The notes beneath the pieces are model-generated. The model had not been told where the DNA came from. It saw only the letters and a program-made list of their open reading frames with translations, and did no database searches. Below are positions 38,076 to 47,041 of a stretch of DNA of 64,000 bases, piece by piece; positions within the stretch are counted from its first letter, which is position 1; every line of letters begins with the position of its first letter. The stretch spans positions 1,306,001 through 1,370,000 of the forward strand of contig NC_132986.1 of NCBI RefSeq assembly GCF_047496725.1. The letters are read 5' to 3'. Source of the DNA: Anoplolepis gracilipes (taxonomy: Eukaryota > Arthropoda > Insecta > Hymenoptera > Formicidae). Both the position numbers and the translations under genes were made by a program.

Positions 38076-40331
38076 TCACTCTTCCGCCTGCAGCAGCGTA
38101 CGGAAGTCCTGCTGCAACTTCGATTCGTGGTAACTCCATATGTCGCTGAAATCGCCGTCCCCGTTGTTTTCGTCGTCGTCGGCCTCCTCGATGAGACTCG
38201 ACGACGACTTGTCCTCCTCGGCGATACGTTCGGCGGGTGAGGGCGACGACGACGAGTAGAATTTAATCTCCAGGTCGCGGTGGCCGTTGGGCGAGGTGAT
38301 AATCTCCGTGGAGACTTCGAGACCTTTCGGAGATGCGGCAGGTCCACCGGCAACGTTCGAACCCGCACCGTTGCCGCCCGTCGACGAGCTCGTCGGTGCG
38401 CTACCGATACTGTCACCGCGCCAGAAGGTCCGTTTGTGTTTCCCGCTCTCAGACTGGCCCCCACGATCGCCGATGACGCCGACATCCCTCGTCGGTGCGA
38501 CGATCTCCTCGCCGTAGCTGAAATAACTCGTCGGATCGCTCCAGCTGCGTCTCAAAACTACGCCACCAGGTCCGGCATTAGGCTCTCTCGCGTCGTCTTG
38601 CGGACGAGAATGCTCGTCGAACAGTCTATCGAGCGCGCGTTCCGGTAGATTCGAACACGGTGGCGTGAGAAACAGGGCTATCTGACCGAAATGACCGCCG
38701 CGATGATAATCTACACTCGACGAGGACGAGGACGAGGACGTGGACGAGGACGAGGACGAGGACGACGAAGGCGGTGGAGCTGACAGTGCCGGCGGTGCCG
38801 TCAAGTACGACGAGTAACCGTTCCGATCGACGTCCCAGATCAGACCGGCCGGATCGCAATATCGGCACTGACACGATCCCGGACCGTCCTCAGTCCTCAC
38901 GGCCGCCTCGCAGGACTCGCCCCCCGCGTATTCGTGAACGTAACGTCGCGGTTGACCGCTGTTACAGTTGCCGTTACCGTTGACGTGATGATGATGATGA
39001 TGATGATGATGATTATGACGGTAGCCCTTGGGCGGCGCCGCCGTGACACGCATCGTTGCCGCGGCCGCGGCCGCGGCCGCGACCACGTTACGGTTGTCGT
39101 CTAGCACTTTCACTTGCACGTGGTGCCGATGATGCGCGTACCGCTGTTGCCTGACATCCGCCACATCTGTCTGCATCGACGGCGCTCTACAGCCGCCGTA
39201 GATGGTCTCCCGATGGCCATGGCCGACCGGTGGCCTCCGGTAATTCCTGAGATGCGGCACGACCGCCTCGTAAATTCTCGGTTCGTAGCAGGTTGGCGGA
39301 TACGATTTCACGCCGACGACGCCCATCTGTTCCGCGAACATTCCCGTACCGCAACCGGAGGATTGTTGCCGCTGCGTTGTCACCGGCTCCTCCGAGAGCG
39401 ATTTCGCCGCGTCAACGCCACTCGCCACCATGTTATTCGGCGGCTTACGGTCTTTCTTTCGCCGTTTGCGTGGCTTAATTATGCGCGGCAGGCTATTCTC
39501 CGAGTTGTTGGAGCCGGAACTCTCGTCGCTGGCGATACTGAGCGAATCGATGTTGGCGATACTCGAGGAACCGGCGTTCTCCTTACCCGCAGCGGAGGAA
39601 CAATCGGAATTCGTCGTCTTGGAATTGACCGAGATCGTCGTCGGTGGCTTCTTGATGGTAGGTTCCGTTGGCCTTTGTGCGACGATTCGCGACGCCGAGC
39701 ATCTCGTCGCACCGTTCACGTTACTCGTCATAGACGGGCTTGCGCTATTATGAACGTAATTGCCGACGGTGTTGCCGCAGAGCGTATTAACCGCGCCAAT
39801 ACAATTACCACTGTTGTTGCTATTGTTGCCGTGAACCTTGCCGCGATTATAGAATCGTCCGGCTAAAATGAGAGGCGCGCCCTGTGTGTGAATCGCCAGC
39901 CTGGACAAAGGACTCTTATGCAAATGACTGGCCGGCGGTACCTGCTGTTGATCGGCACAGCAGGTGATTTGTTGCTGTTGCTGCTGCTGCTGCTGCTGCT
40001 GTTGCTGCTGTTGTTGTTGGCCGAGCGACGGTGATGATCGCTGATTACATCTGCGCGGACTCGACGTCATTGATATCAACGGCGCGCCCGTCCAACCACC
40101 CGGACCGCCGTATTGCACTTGACACTGCTGTTGATCGGCCAGCCCGGAATAACCCTGTCCTCCATTATTGTAACAGCCGCGGGCCTTGCTGCCGCGTACC
40201 GTCGCTGGCTGTTCCTGCTTCCGGCAGACGGCTGTGGGTTTACCGTGTAATCCGGCGCGCACGTTGGAAGAGATCAGACAGCTGCCAATGTAACGCTCCA
40301 CCTCCAGGGCGCCCTGGGAGGTCGGGCTCAT
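38076..40331 (-). CDS. Low-complexity, probably nuclear protein of unknown family (751 aa)
   Basis: This is the only long, clearly coding frame in the window: 751 codons without interruption, ending in TGA. I chose the ATG at 40331-40329 because it is the first Met after an in-frame TGA at 40439-40437, and it has A at -3. From N to C the protein has a short N-terminal stretch (MSPTSQGALEVERYIGSCLI), Gln x17 (about 105-121), a Ser/Asn-rich middle, a basic patch KPRKRRKKDRK (286-296) that resembles a nuclear localisation signal, Ala x8 (418-425), His x9 (441-449), a CQCRYC cluster (487-492), a Ser run broken by one Thr (522-539), RRSWSDPTSYFSYGEE (around 597), an acidic stretch (715-727), and the C-terminal segment FSDIWSYHESKLQQDFR (728-744). 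No signal peptide, membrane segment or enzyme domain is visible. The bases before the ATG read AAG, so a splice acceptor exactly at the start cannot be excluded and extra 5' coding exons are possible. I do not recognise the family. A nuclear or scaffold regulatory role is inferred from composition only. Confidence 0.85.
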   Translation of the reverse strand: MSPTSQGALEVERYIGSCLISSNVRAGLHGKPTAVCRKQEQPATVRGSKARGCYNNGGQGYSGLADQQQCQVQYGGPGGWTGAPLISMTSSPRRCNQRSSPSLGQQQQQQQQQQQQQQQQQITCCADQQQVPPASHLHKSPLSRLAIHTQGAPLILAGRFYNRGKVHGNNSNNSGNCIGAVNTLCGNTVGNYVHNSASPSMTSNVNGATRCSASRIVAQRPTEPTIKKPPTTISVNSKTTNSDCSSAAGKENAGSSSIANIDSLSIASDESSGSNNSENSLPRIIKPRKRRKKDRKPPNNMVASGVDAAKSLSEEPVTTQRQQSSGCGTGMFAEQMGVVGVKSYPPTCYEPRIYEAVVPHLRNYRRPPVGHGHRETIYGGCRAPSMQTDVADVRQQRYAHHRHHVQVKVLDDNRNVVAAAAAAAATMRVTAAPPKGYRHNHHHHHHHHHVNGNGNCNSGQPRRYVHEYAGGESCEAAVRTEDGPGSCQCRYCDPAGLIWDVDRNGYSSYLTAPPALSAPPPSSSSSSSSSTSSSSSSSSVDYHRGGHFGQIALFLTPPCSNLPERALDRLFDEHSRPQDDAREPNAGPGGVVLRRSWSDPTSYFSYGEEIVAPTRDVGVIGDRGGQSESGKHKRTFWRGDSIGSAPTSSSTGGNGAGSNVAGGPAASPKGLEVSTEIITSPNGHRDLEIKFYSSSSPSPAERIAEEDKSSSSLIEEADDDENNGDGDFSDIWSYHESKLQQDFRTLLQAEE
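38715..38768 (-). repeat. In-frame polyserine tract (TCG/TCC), one Thr interruption
   Basis: Eighteen codons, nine Ser, one Thr, then eight Ser (residues 522-539), written mostly as alternating TCG and TCC. It follows Ala-Pro-Pro-Pro and acts as a flexible linker before the more conserved-looking C-terminal third. Confidence 0.85.
38985..39011 (-). repeat. In-frame polyhistidine (CAT) tract
   Basis: Nine consecutive His codons, eight CAT then one CAC (residues 441-449), follow Arg-His-Asn. Poly-His runs in nuclear proteins have been linked to speckle localisation; that role is only suggested here. Confidence 0.85.
39057..39080 (-). repeat. In-frame polyalanine tract (GCG/GCC alternating)
   Basis: Eight Ala codons (residues 418-425) are written almost wholly as alternating GCG GCC, giving a self-complementary GC-only run. 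It is preceded by Asn-Val-Val and followed by Thr-Met-Arg. Confidence 0.85.
39969..40019 (-). repeat. In-frame polyglutamine (CAG/CAA) tract of the 751-aa gene
   Basis: Seventeen consecutive Gln codons, a mix of CAG and CAA, encode residues 105-121. Seven CAG codons in the middle are uninterrupted, which is the part most open to slippage. A second short QQQ lies about six residues downstream. Such tracts are common in insect transcriptional regulators and usually differ in length between alleles. Confidence 0.9.
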
Positions 40332-40486
40332 CTTACAATGTCCGCGGACCACCAACGCCACTGGTGTGCTATCGGCCGCACAGTCGCGACAGGATATTTT
40401 AGACGATACGATCAAACGTATGTAGATCAAGTCGATTCAATTCAAAACACTGTCCAATTGACAATTGACAATTTCCAATCCTATTC

Positions 40487-40510
40487 TTTTTTTTTTTTTT
40501 TTTTTTTTTT
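40487..40510 (+). repeat. Poly(T) run, 24 bases, upstream of the gene
   Basis: Lies 156 bases upstream of the start codon of the 751-aa gene. On the sense strand it is poly(A), a possible nucleosome-excluding tract if the promoter is near, or part of the leader. Confidence 0.85.
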
Positions 40511-41019
40511 ACTTGTCACCACACATTATTCCGCCGAGTTGAATTTAGCGCGGCTAAGCGGATGGAAGCCGCTTCTCGATCTAGCCCATCTTGAACGATC
40601 TTCGTCGTCGACGCCGAGAACAATCGTCGAAACTTTAGTTGGCCGGAGTCGAGCGCGCAACGTTTCACGGGGCGAAAGTAGACCGGGAAGAGAAGTTGAA
40701 GAGGCGAGAGAGCGAGAGATCTTTCGTCGTTAACGCGACCGTACAAGACCGTGGCCGGAACGACACTGAGACTGGCGCTGGCCGGAGCCGGAGCGACGTA
40801 CACCGTTCTCGGTGCTCTGCGACGTGAAGGTCTCCCTACTCCTGCTCGCTCCTACCACCACCGCCAGCGCATCAACCCCCACTACAACCACGGAACTTGG
40901 TCCCCCTCGCCGCTATCCGATCTCCCACTCCTTACCACCTTTCGATACGACGCCGAGCACATCGAGCATATATCGCGCGGAGCGGCGCGGCGCGACGTAA
41001 CATCGTATCCTTCCGGTGG

Positions 41020-41064
41020 ACGACGAAGACGAAGACGAAGACGAAGACGAAGACGACGACGACG
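41020..41064 (+). repeat. (GACGAA)n / (GAC)n repeat
   Basis: Alternating GAC and GAA units end in a short GAC run. It sits in the likely leader of the minus-strand gene; open frames through it are repeat-encoded Arg or Lys/Thr. Confidence 0.9.
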
Positions 41065-41186
41065 CTGTCACAATTCGGCGAGAAATCGTCGGGAGAAAGT
41101 TGGAGAAGCGCGGGAGGCGAGACGAAAGATGTGTCGGAGACTATCGTCGCCTTGCGCCGCGACGCTGACTGACAGAGACGAATTTA

Positions 41187-41240
41187 CCTACCTGCCTGCC
41201 TGCCTGCCTGCTTGCCTGCTTGCCTGCCTGCCTGCCTGCT
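41187..41240 (+). repeat. (CCTG)n tetranucleotide repeat with CTTG variants
   Basis: About thirteen units, mostly CCTG with two CTTG. It marks the outer edge of the gene's GC-rich island. Confidence 0.9.
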
Positions 41241-41270
41241 TATCCAGGTTTCTTATACCTTGACTTAGCA

Positions 41271-42300
41271 TAAATTTCATAAACAAATCCCGAACCTGTT
41301 TTTCCCATTTTCCTCTTCTCCCTCGTGCTTACTGCAGCGTAAAGTATGAGCGAGTCTAAGGCGGTAAATTACAAAAAGGGAAAAAGGGATTTTATGACTT
41401 TTTGATTTTATCCTCGAGCGAATGGAGGTTTTTTTATAAAACTACCATGAAAGAAATTAACAGAGCTGAAATACCATTCAAGAGATGTATAATTGTAAAG
41501 AATAGCTGGTTTTTTTTTTTCAAGTGCACACTTTTGCAAAGTACACACATTGAGTAGAAAATTTAAAAGAGAACAGAAAAAGAAACGAGTCTTATCTAAT
41601 CTCGTTAAAAATATCAAAGGAACGCGATTTGTATATATCCGAGTGTGTATTTTAATTCAAGGGGAATTCCAAGCAGTTACATAAATTCCCCGCTATCAGT
41701 GCTATTTTTATATATGACATCGGATTTGCATCGGATAATGTTGATAAAGTATCACACGTTCCATCGATATCACCTTTACTTACACGATGAATCATGAGAG
41801 AAAAATAGAGTAACTCTATTCGAGACCGTATCGATGATTCATCGAACGATAAGTCGCTCGTTTAAAATGCATTTTGCTTAAAAAACCTATGGTAATAACT
41901 CTTCGCATGTAAAATGTCGTCTATCGAAAAATGCTTTTTATTGTATGCTAGTTTACGTTACGTTTTAATACGATATTGTTTAAATTAAATTAATGACATA
42001 TCGCACACACTTTAATTCTGCAAAAAATATTATTTGACTCGTATAATGTGTACGCTAAATAATTAGAATAAAATAGAATACTATCATTCATATTTGATAT
42101 TTTTAACCGAGATAATATAAATAAAGGAATCTATGAACGAAATGTTTAGTTTAAAAGAGTGCTTACAAGTCGAATATTCACAAACATTCTCAGATGAAAT
42201 AAATCAGAGACTTATATTTACTTTAAGCTTTTCAGAATCATGACATACGTCATCTGCAAAATAATCGCTTCTTGAAAATCTCGTAACTTAACTTCAAAGT
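41271..42300. other. Non-coding AT-rich stretch with a nested inverted repeat
   Basis: No supported gene. The only structure seen is the pair CGATGAATCAT (41785-41795) and ATGATTCATCG (41834-41844), with the palindrome ATAGAG-TAA-CTCTAT (41805-41819) between them. Confidence 0.5.
41785..41844. repeat. Nested inverted repeats
   Basis: An 11-base perfect inverted repeat encloses a 15-base imperfect palindrome. It could be paired binding sites or a branched hairpin; no function is known. Confidence 0.7.
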
Positions 42301-42900
42301 CGCTCGCGATCCGCGAAACGAGCTCGACTATATATTTTCGCTGTCAGAGCAACTAACCGGGCCGATTATTGTCAGCCACGAGAGAGGCGAGTCGAGAGCG
42401 GAGAGCGGAGATCGGAGAGAAGCAACATTGGCGAAGCGAGGAAAAGAGAGGTAGGTAGGTAGGTAGGTAGGTAGGAAGAGACCCGATATCTTACATCAGG
42501 AGCACCCTCGCATCTGGGTCGCCGGCGCGAAAAGTAGGTCGCAAGTCATCAATCGCCCGCGGCACGCCACTCGAATCTCTTCCCATCCTCGCTCTCCGAA
42601 ATGTCTGTCTGTCTGTCGGTGGCAGCTTATGCAGCCGAGAGAAACACGATCCCTTTTTCAAACTCCTGTCTCGTCGTTAGACGCATCGAGGAAAGTTTTG
42701 ACACCGCATTTCCCGCGTTATTACGCGTATTATTAAAAGAAGCACCTTCCTATTAACGCGCGCATCGGACGGAAGTTTGGTACCGCTCGTCTGTTATTAC
42801 ACACTCGTCGAGCAAGAAGTTCGGGGGAAACCGTCTCTCTATTATTATAGATATATCAGCAACGAGCGTGTTTGAAGCGGTCTCTCTATTATTACGCTCC
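42300..42900. promoter_or_regulatory. GC-rich patch upstream of the gene, possible distal 5' exon or promoter
   Basis: Balanced, CpG-rich sequence about 2 kb upstream of the start codon of the minus-strand gene. It contains GAGAGCGGAGAGCGGAGA-type sequence, a (GTAG)n repeat (42450-42475) and GTCTGTCTGTCTGTC. If the gene has a spliced 5' UTR, this is a candidate first-exon area. No splice donor was picked with confidence. Confidence 0.25.
42450..42475 (+). repeat. (GTAG)n tetranucleotide repeat
   Basis: Six perfect units. Confidence 0.9.
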
Positions 42901-42921
42901 AGTCAAAGAAAAATTTGTAAG

Positions 42922-42924
<3 letters not shown>

Positions 42925-42982
<58 letters not shown>
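42925..42982 (+). repeat. (CT)n microsatellite
   Basis: About 29 perfect units. Confidence 0.95.
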
Positions 42983-42989
<7 letters not shown>

Positions 42990-45480
42990 TCGAAACAAAT
43001 AGCGCGCTCATTACATAGGTTTGAAAAAAGTTCGCTTGCGCGCTCTATTATTACATACACATTTTTTTCTTTCGAGGGAATGGGAATAAAGTATACTGGG
43101 AGAAAAATTCCGAAAATTCCATTCTTTGAATAAAGATATTTTTTCGTTAACTGCAAAGTGAATTTAAATCTTTCCCTTGTTGAAATGCCTTCCTATACAT
43201 ACAATATATAGACTTATTATATAATCACTTTTTGTCACAAATATTACGCTAAAGATAAATTAAAATTTCTGACAGTTTTTATTAAAATGAAAAATGTGAT
43301 GTTTGTACAACATCGTTTCAATTATTCCCAGATGTATGGAAGCGTATATATAGTAGATATACAGAAGAAAAATGACAATTTTTATTGCGCTGTCTCGATA
43401 TAAAATGCACCTGGCTAAACGAAGTGTAGTTCGAGACAGAGTTTTCCCAGCGCGATTAGAGTCGCGGTGTAAGATAGATCGTGTTTCACGATCAGAGATG
43501 GGAGTCTCGCGACGCGATACCAGTTATCGCGTGTCCCGATCGGGGATGCGCCATTAGCGATTGTTACAAACTGATTTTGATGTCCCGTCGCGCGATCGGT
43601 CACTCGATAAAGTGGCCGTCTACGATTAGCGGCACCGGCATTAAATTGGCATTATTGTGAAAACACGTCGAACCATTAAATCGCAACGCGACGTTGTTAC
43701 CGCGTACGATTCCAACGACTGCCATAATTTCTACCCCTTTTTTATTTCTACTAGCTGAAAATTATCTTGGCTACAAGTAGATGCGCAAACACAAATAAAA
43801 TGCAACAATTTGCAGATTTACAGCATACCATTATATTCCTGATTACTAGTTTTACAACTAACATTGCAAAAAAGAATATAAATCAAAGATGTAGAAAAAG
43901 ATATTTTAACAATATTCATGAATGCATATTTAACTACGCTTTTTGTTTCCCAGCAGTTACTTTCTCAGATAAATATAAAAATAAGCGTATAAATAATCAA
44001 GATTGAGCTGTCAATTTAAATTTGTACTAAAATAAATATCTATAATTGATTGTTTGATATCTAAAATTTTTATATAGGAGAAAATAAACGCGACGGTTGA
44101 ACTGAATTAGAAAAGCACTGACTGAAAGTGAGCAGCGCGACTTTCCATCATTGATGTTTAGGATAAGGGAAAAACGTGGGGAGGACTTGTTACCAAAGGT
44201 AAATGAACTGCTATATCGGGAAATAATGAAAAATAGACGAAGCGCGACGTGAAAGTGCGCTATAAGCGCACTCCAGAAAATCTCGGCCGATAAGTACGCT
44301 TGAATGAGCGATTTCAGAGTGAAAGCGACTACAATAATGATTTACACGCGCGATGAAAACATAAGGGAAAAAAGGTAAAGATAAATAGTAAACTAAAATA
44401 GTACAACGAAGAAACTCTGTTCCAACAAGAGAGAGAGAGAGAGAGACATGAACCGTTTTGATAAATAAGACAAGAATACAGGTAAGATATCGTGCGAGGC
44501 GTCAATTTTATAAAATAGTAATCCGACGCGCGTAAAATATTTAAAAAACGAGACATCTTAATTTTTTGCCAAGCGTTAAATATTTCTTCAAACATTCTTT
44601 CGCGCGCACGTGTAACAAGAAAAATCAGTTTTAAATAAATGAAGGCAAAGCCTGTAAAAATGGAAATAACGATGTATGAGCGTGGACAATAAGTGGAACG
44701 TTCAGTAAAGCAGTTTTATGACAAAGAATGTTCCTCGTCGCGGAATCTCGTAATAACGTCGCGCGTGAACATACATCCTGAAAATGCGGCCGCCACTGAA
44801 GATAAACATTGAACGGTTTCGACACACGAGGAATTTGCCGGCGCGAGACGAGATAAAGACGAGAAAAATTCGCAACTTTGCCAAAGGTGAGAAAAAAACG
44901 TTTAGCAAAAGCATATAATATAAAGCCACATATACGTGACTCATATACACGCTATGAAAGATGAGGGTGTGACTTTGATGTCGCGAAATTACTTTGATCA
45001 CGCAGTGATATTTTGGAGCGATAATGTTTTTTCAATACGCTCACAATTGCGATTTTCTTGCTGGAAAATACATGATGATAACAAAATGCAATGTCTATTA
45101 TTTCAAGTATAAAAATCTCATTTACGGATGCCAATATTCGATGAAAATAACTTTGTCATTTCAAAGCGTTTCCAATATAAACCAATCCAATTCCAATTTA
45201 CTTTCGAATGCATCAATTATCATGCAACCTAAAACCCATTGCAATTACAAATTTCTGTAAAGAAAATCAAAAATATTTTTTGTTAAATTAGAGTAGCCTC
45301 TAAAATCAAATCATATTGCGAATTGTAGCAATTTACTCTTTTATAAATAAATATTTATGTAATTTATTAATACAAATTGGCTTCCATAAACCTTCAAATT
45401 TCCAAGAAAAAAATGTAGTTAAAGAAATTTAATTTATATTAATTATAAATATATTATGCCCTCCCCTCTACGCGCGCACA
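42983..45480. other. Non-coding stretch
   Basis: No supported gene. A balanced patch at 43360-43740 contains repeated CGATC-type and TCGCG words. AT-rich sequence follows, then a mixed patch at 44090-45010 with a short (GA)n run near 44430. Open frames are short and unrecognised. Confidence 0.5.
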
Positions 45481-45920
45481 CATACACACACACATTTTGT
45501 TCGTTTCCGAACGCGTTAAAAGTAATGTAACATGTCGCTCCTATAGTTTGGTCAATTGTGATTGGAAATTTCCGACCGACATGCTCCAGCGATCGTACCG
45601 ATGCGGATACAACACGTTCGCGACCAATGGGAAGCGACCAACCGAGAACTAGAACCCGACCGATGCTTTACCTACACGGTAATCTCTTAGTGTAATCCGA
45701 ATTAGGTCCTGCACTACGTGTACAATGTCCCTTACGATAACAGAGCATAAATCACAGGCATCGATAATGAGAAATCCACTGTGCACGCATTATGGCCGTG
45801 GTATGCACGCGGGGATCCCTGTAATGGGAATACGTAACTAACATCCAGTGCCCATTACGTGTGCCCAAGACCGTGGTACTCGTTTTTCTGGATCATTACA
45901 CCAAGCTTCGAATGCTTGAA
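45480..45920. other. Balanced, non-repetitive block without a reading frame
   Basis: About 400 bases of balanced composition stand out from AT-rich flanks, yet no open frame of note crosses them. It carries GTAATGGG (45821-45828) with its inverted CCCATTAC (45851-45858), two TGCACGC words and two CCGTGGTA words. It might be a conserved regulatory element; this is inferred from composition only. Confidence 0.3.
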
Positions 45921-46989
45921 AAATTGCAGATTAGCGTGTATGTGAAAAATTAGTGGTAACGATAATAACCAACGGGAAGTAGATTATATTATTTGTAATC
46001 AAAGATAGTTATCGATTATTAATCGATAATAATTCCAACAATAAGTGAATCGTTACGTCATAATAAAACACAATGCTCAAATTTAGCATATGATAAATTT
46101 GTTTGATATTCTCTCCGCCTGTCGTTTAAAATCACAAATTTTAGATCTCTAAATATTGGAATGTGTTTACAAAATAATCGTACAAAACTAAATTTATCTA
46201 AAGCAGAGATAACTATATTTATGATCAACGATTAAACTATAAAGAGGTGTCTGTAATTTGTCGATTTTAGATACAACCTTATTTTAGATTTATATATACT
46301 TGAAATATGTATTCTTTGAAATCATTTAAAACAAACTTTGCAAATTATGGATTTATTTCAACAATAAAATCTTCGATTTCCACATGTGACTACTCGGATG
46401 TTAAAGTTACACGTGACACACTTGACGTGCCGTCGAAAGCTTCAACCTCAACGAAAAGGAACGTACAAGCACGTAGAAAAATAAACATTCTCGGTTGTGG
46501 GTGAAACACACGCGACACCGCCGGTAGCTCCTGCAACCGTCGTACAGTCAAGTTGCAACATAGTACAAAAAAAAAAAAAAAAAAAACGTAACAAAAAAAG
46601 AAAGAAAAGAAAAACAGCCTGTTTCGTATCCTCGACGAAAACAACGCGGTTACACGTTTCCGCGCTTTTTCTAGAATCTGTCTCCTCTGAATTTGTCCAA
46701 AAGATTTGTCTTCCTGCTTATTCCCTACCTATCTGTTCTTTTCTCTCTACGTTCTGTCAATTCAACGACCTGCCGATTATTACACCTCACCGCAGCTATA
46801 ACTTTTCCTAGAAGGCATCCATTATCGTGATTGTTCGCAAGTTTATGGTCGACGCAGCGCAACTATCCGCAAATTTTCTCAAGGAAAGGAAACGTTGAGA
46901 AACGTGGACGGTCTTGAAAGAATTTCAGTTTTCATCGTCCCACAAAACTCTCTCTCCTCTCGATAGATTCGCGATTTTGTATACAAACA

Positions 46990-47041
<52 letters not shown>

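Larger units (their letters stand above)
40332..41270 (-). promoter_or_regulatory. Probable 5' leader / promoter-proximal region of the 751-aa gene
   Basis: GC- and CpG-rich sequence directly upstream of the start codon, clearly different from the AT-rich flanks. It contains a 24-base T run on the plus strand (40487-40510), a (GACGAA)n-type repeat (41020-41064) and a CCTG/CTTG tetranucleotide array (41187-41240), after which the composition returns to AT-rich. Open frames on the plus strand here (such as 40751-41263) are rich in Arg and repeat-derived and do not look coding. No TATA box or initiator can be picked with confidence, so the transcription start is not placed. Confidence 0.4.

Noticed and set aside
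37853..38485. 210-codon minus-strand open frame
   Set aside because: Overlaps the end of the 751-aa gene in another register and is dominated by Arg/Thr repeats from trinucleotide runs.
39114..39866. 250-codon plus-strand open frame
   Set aside because: It lies wholly antisense to the 751-aa gene and is explained by the GC-rich codon pattern of that gene; its sequence is Arg-rich and motif-free.
40751..41263. 170-codon plus-strand frame upstream of the gene
   Set aside because: Length comes from GAC/GAA and CCTG repeats (Arg and Leu-Pro-Ala-Cys repeats) in the likely leader of the opposite-strand gene.
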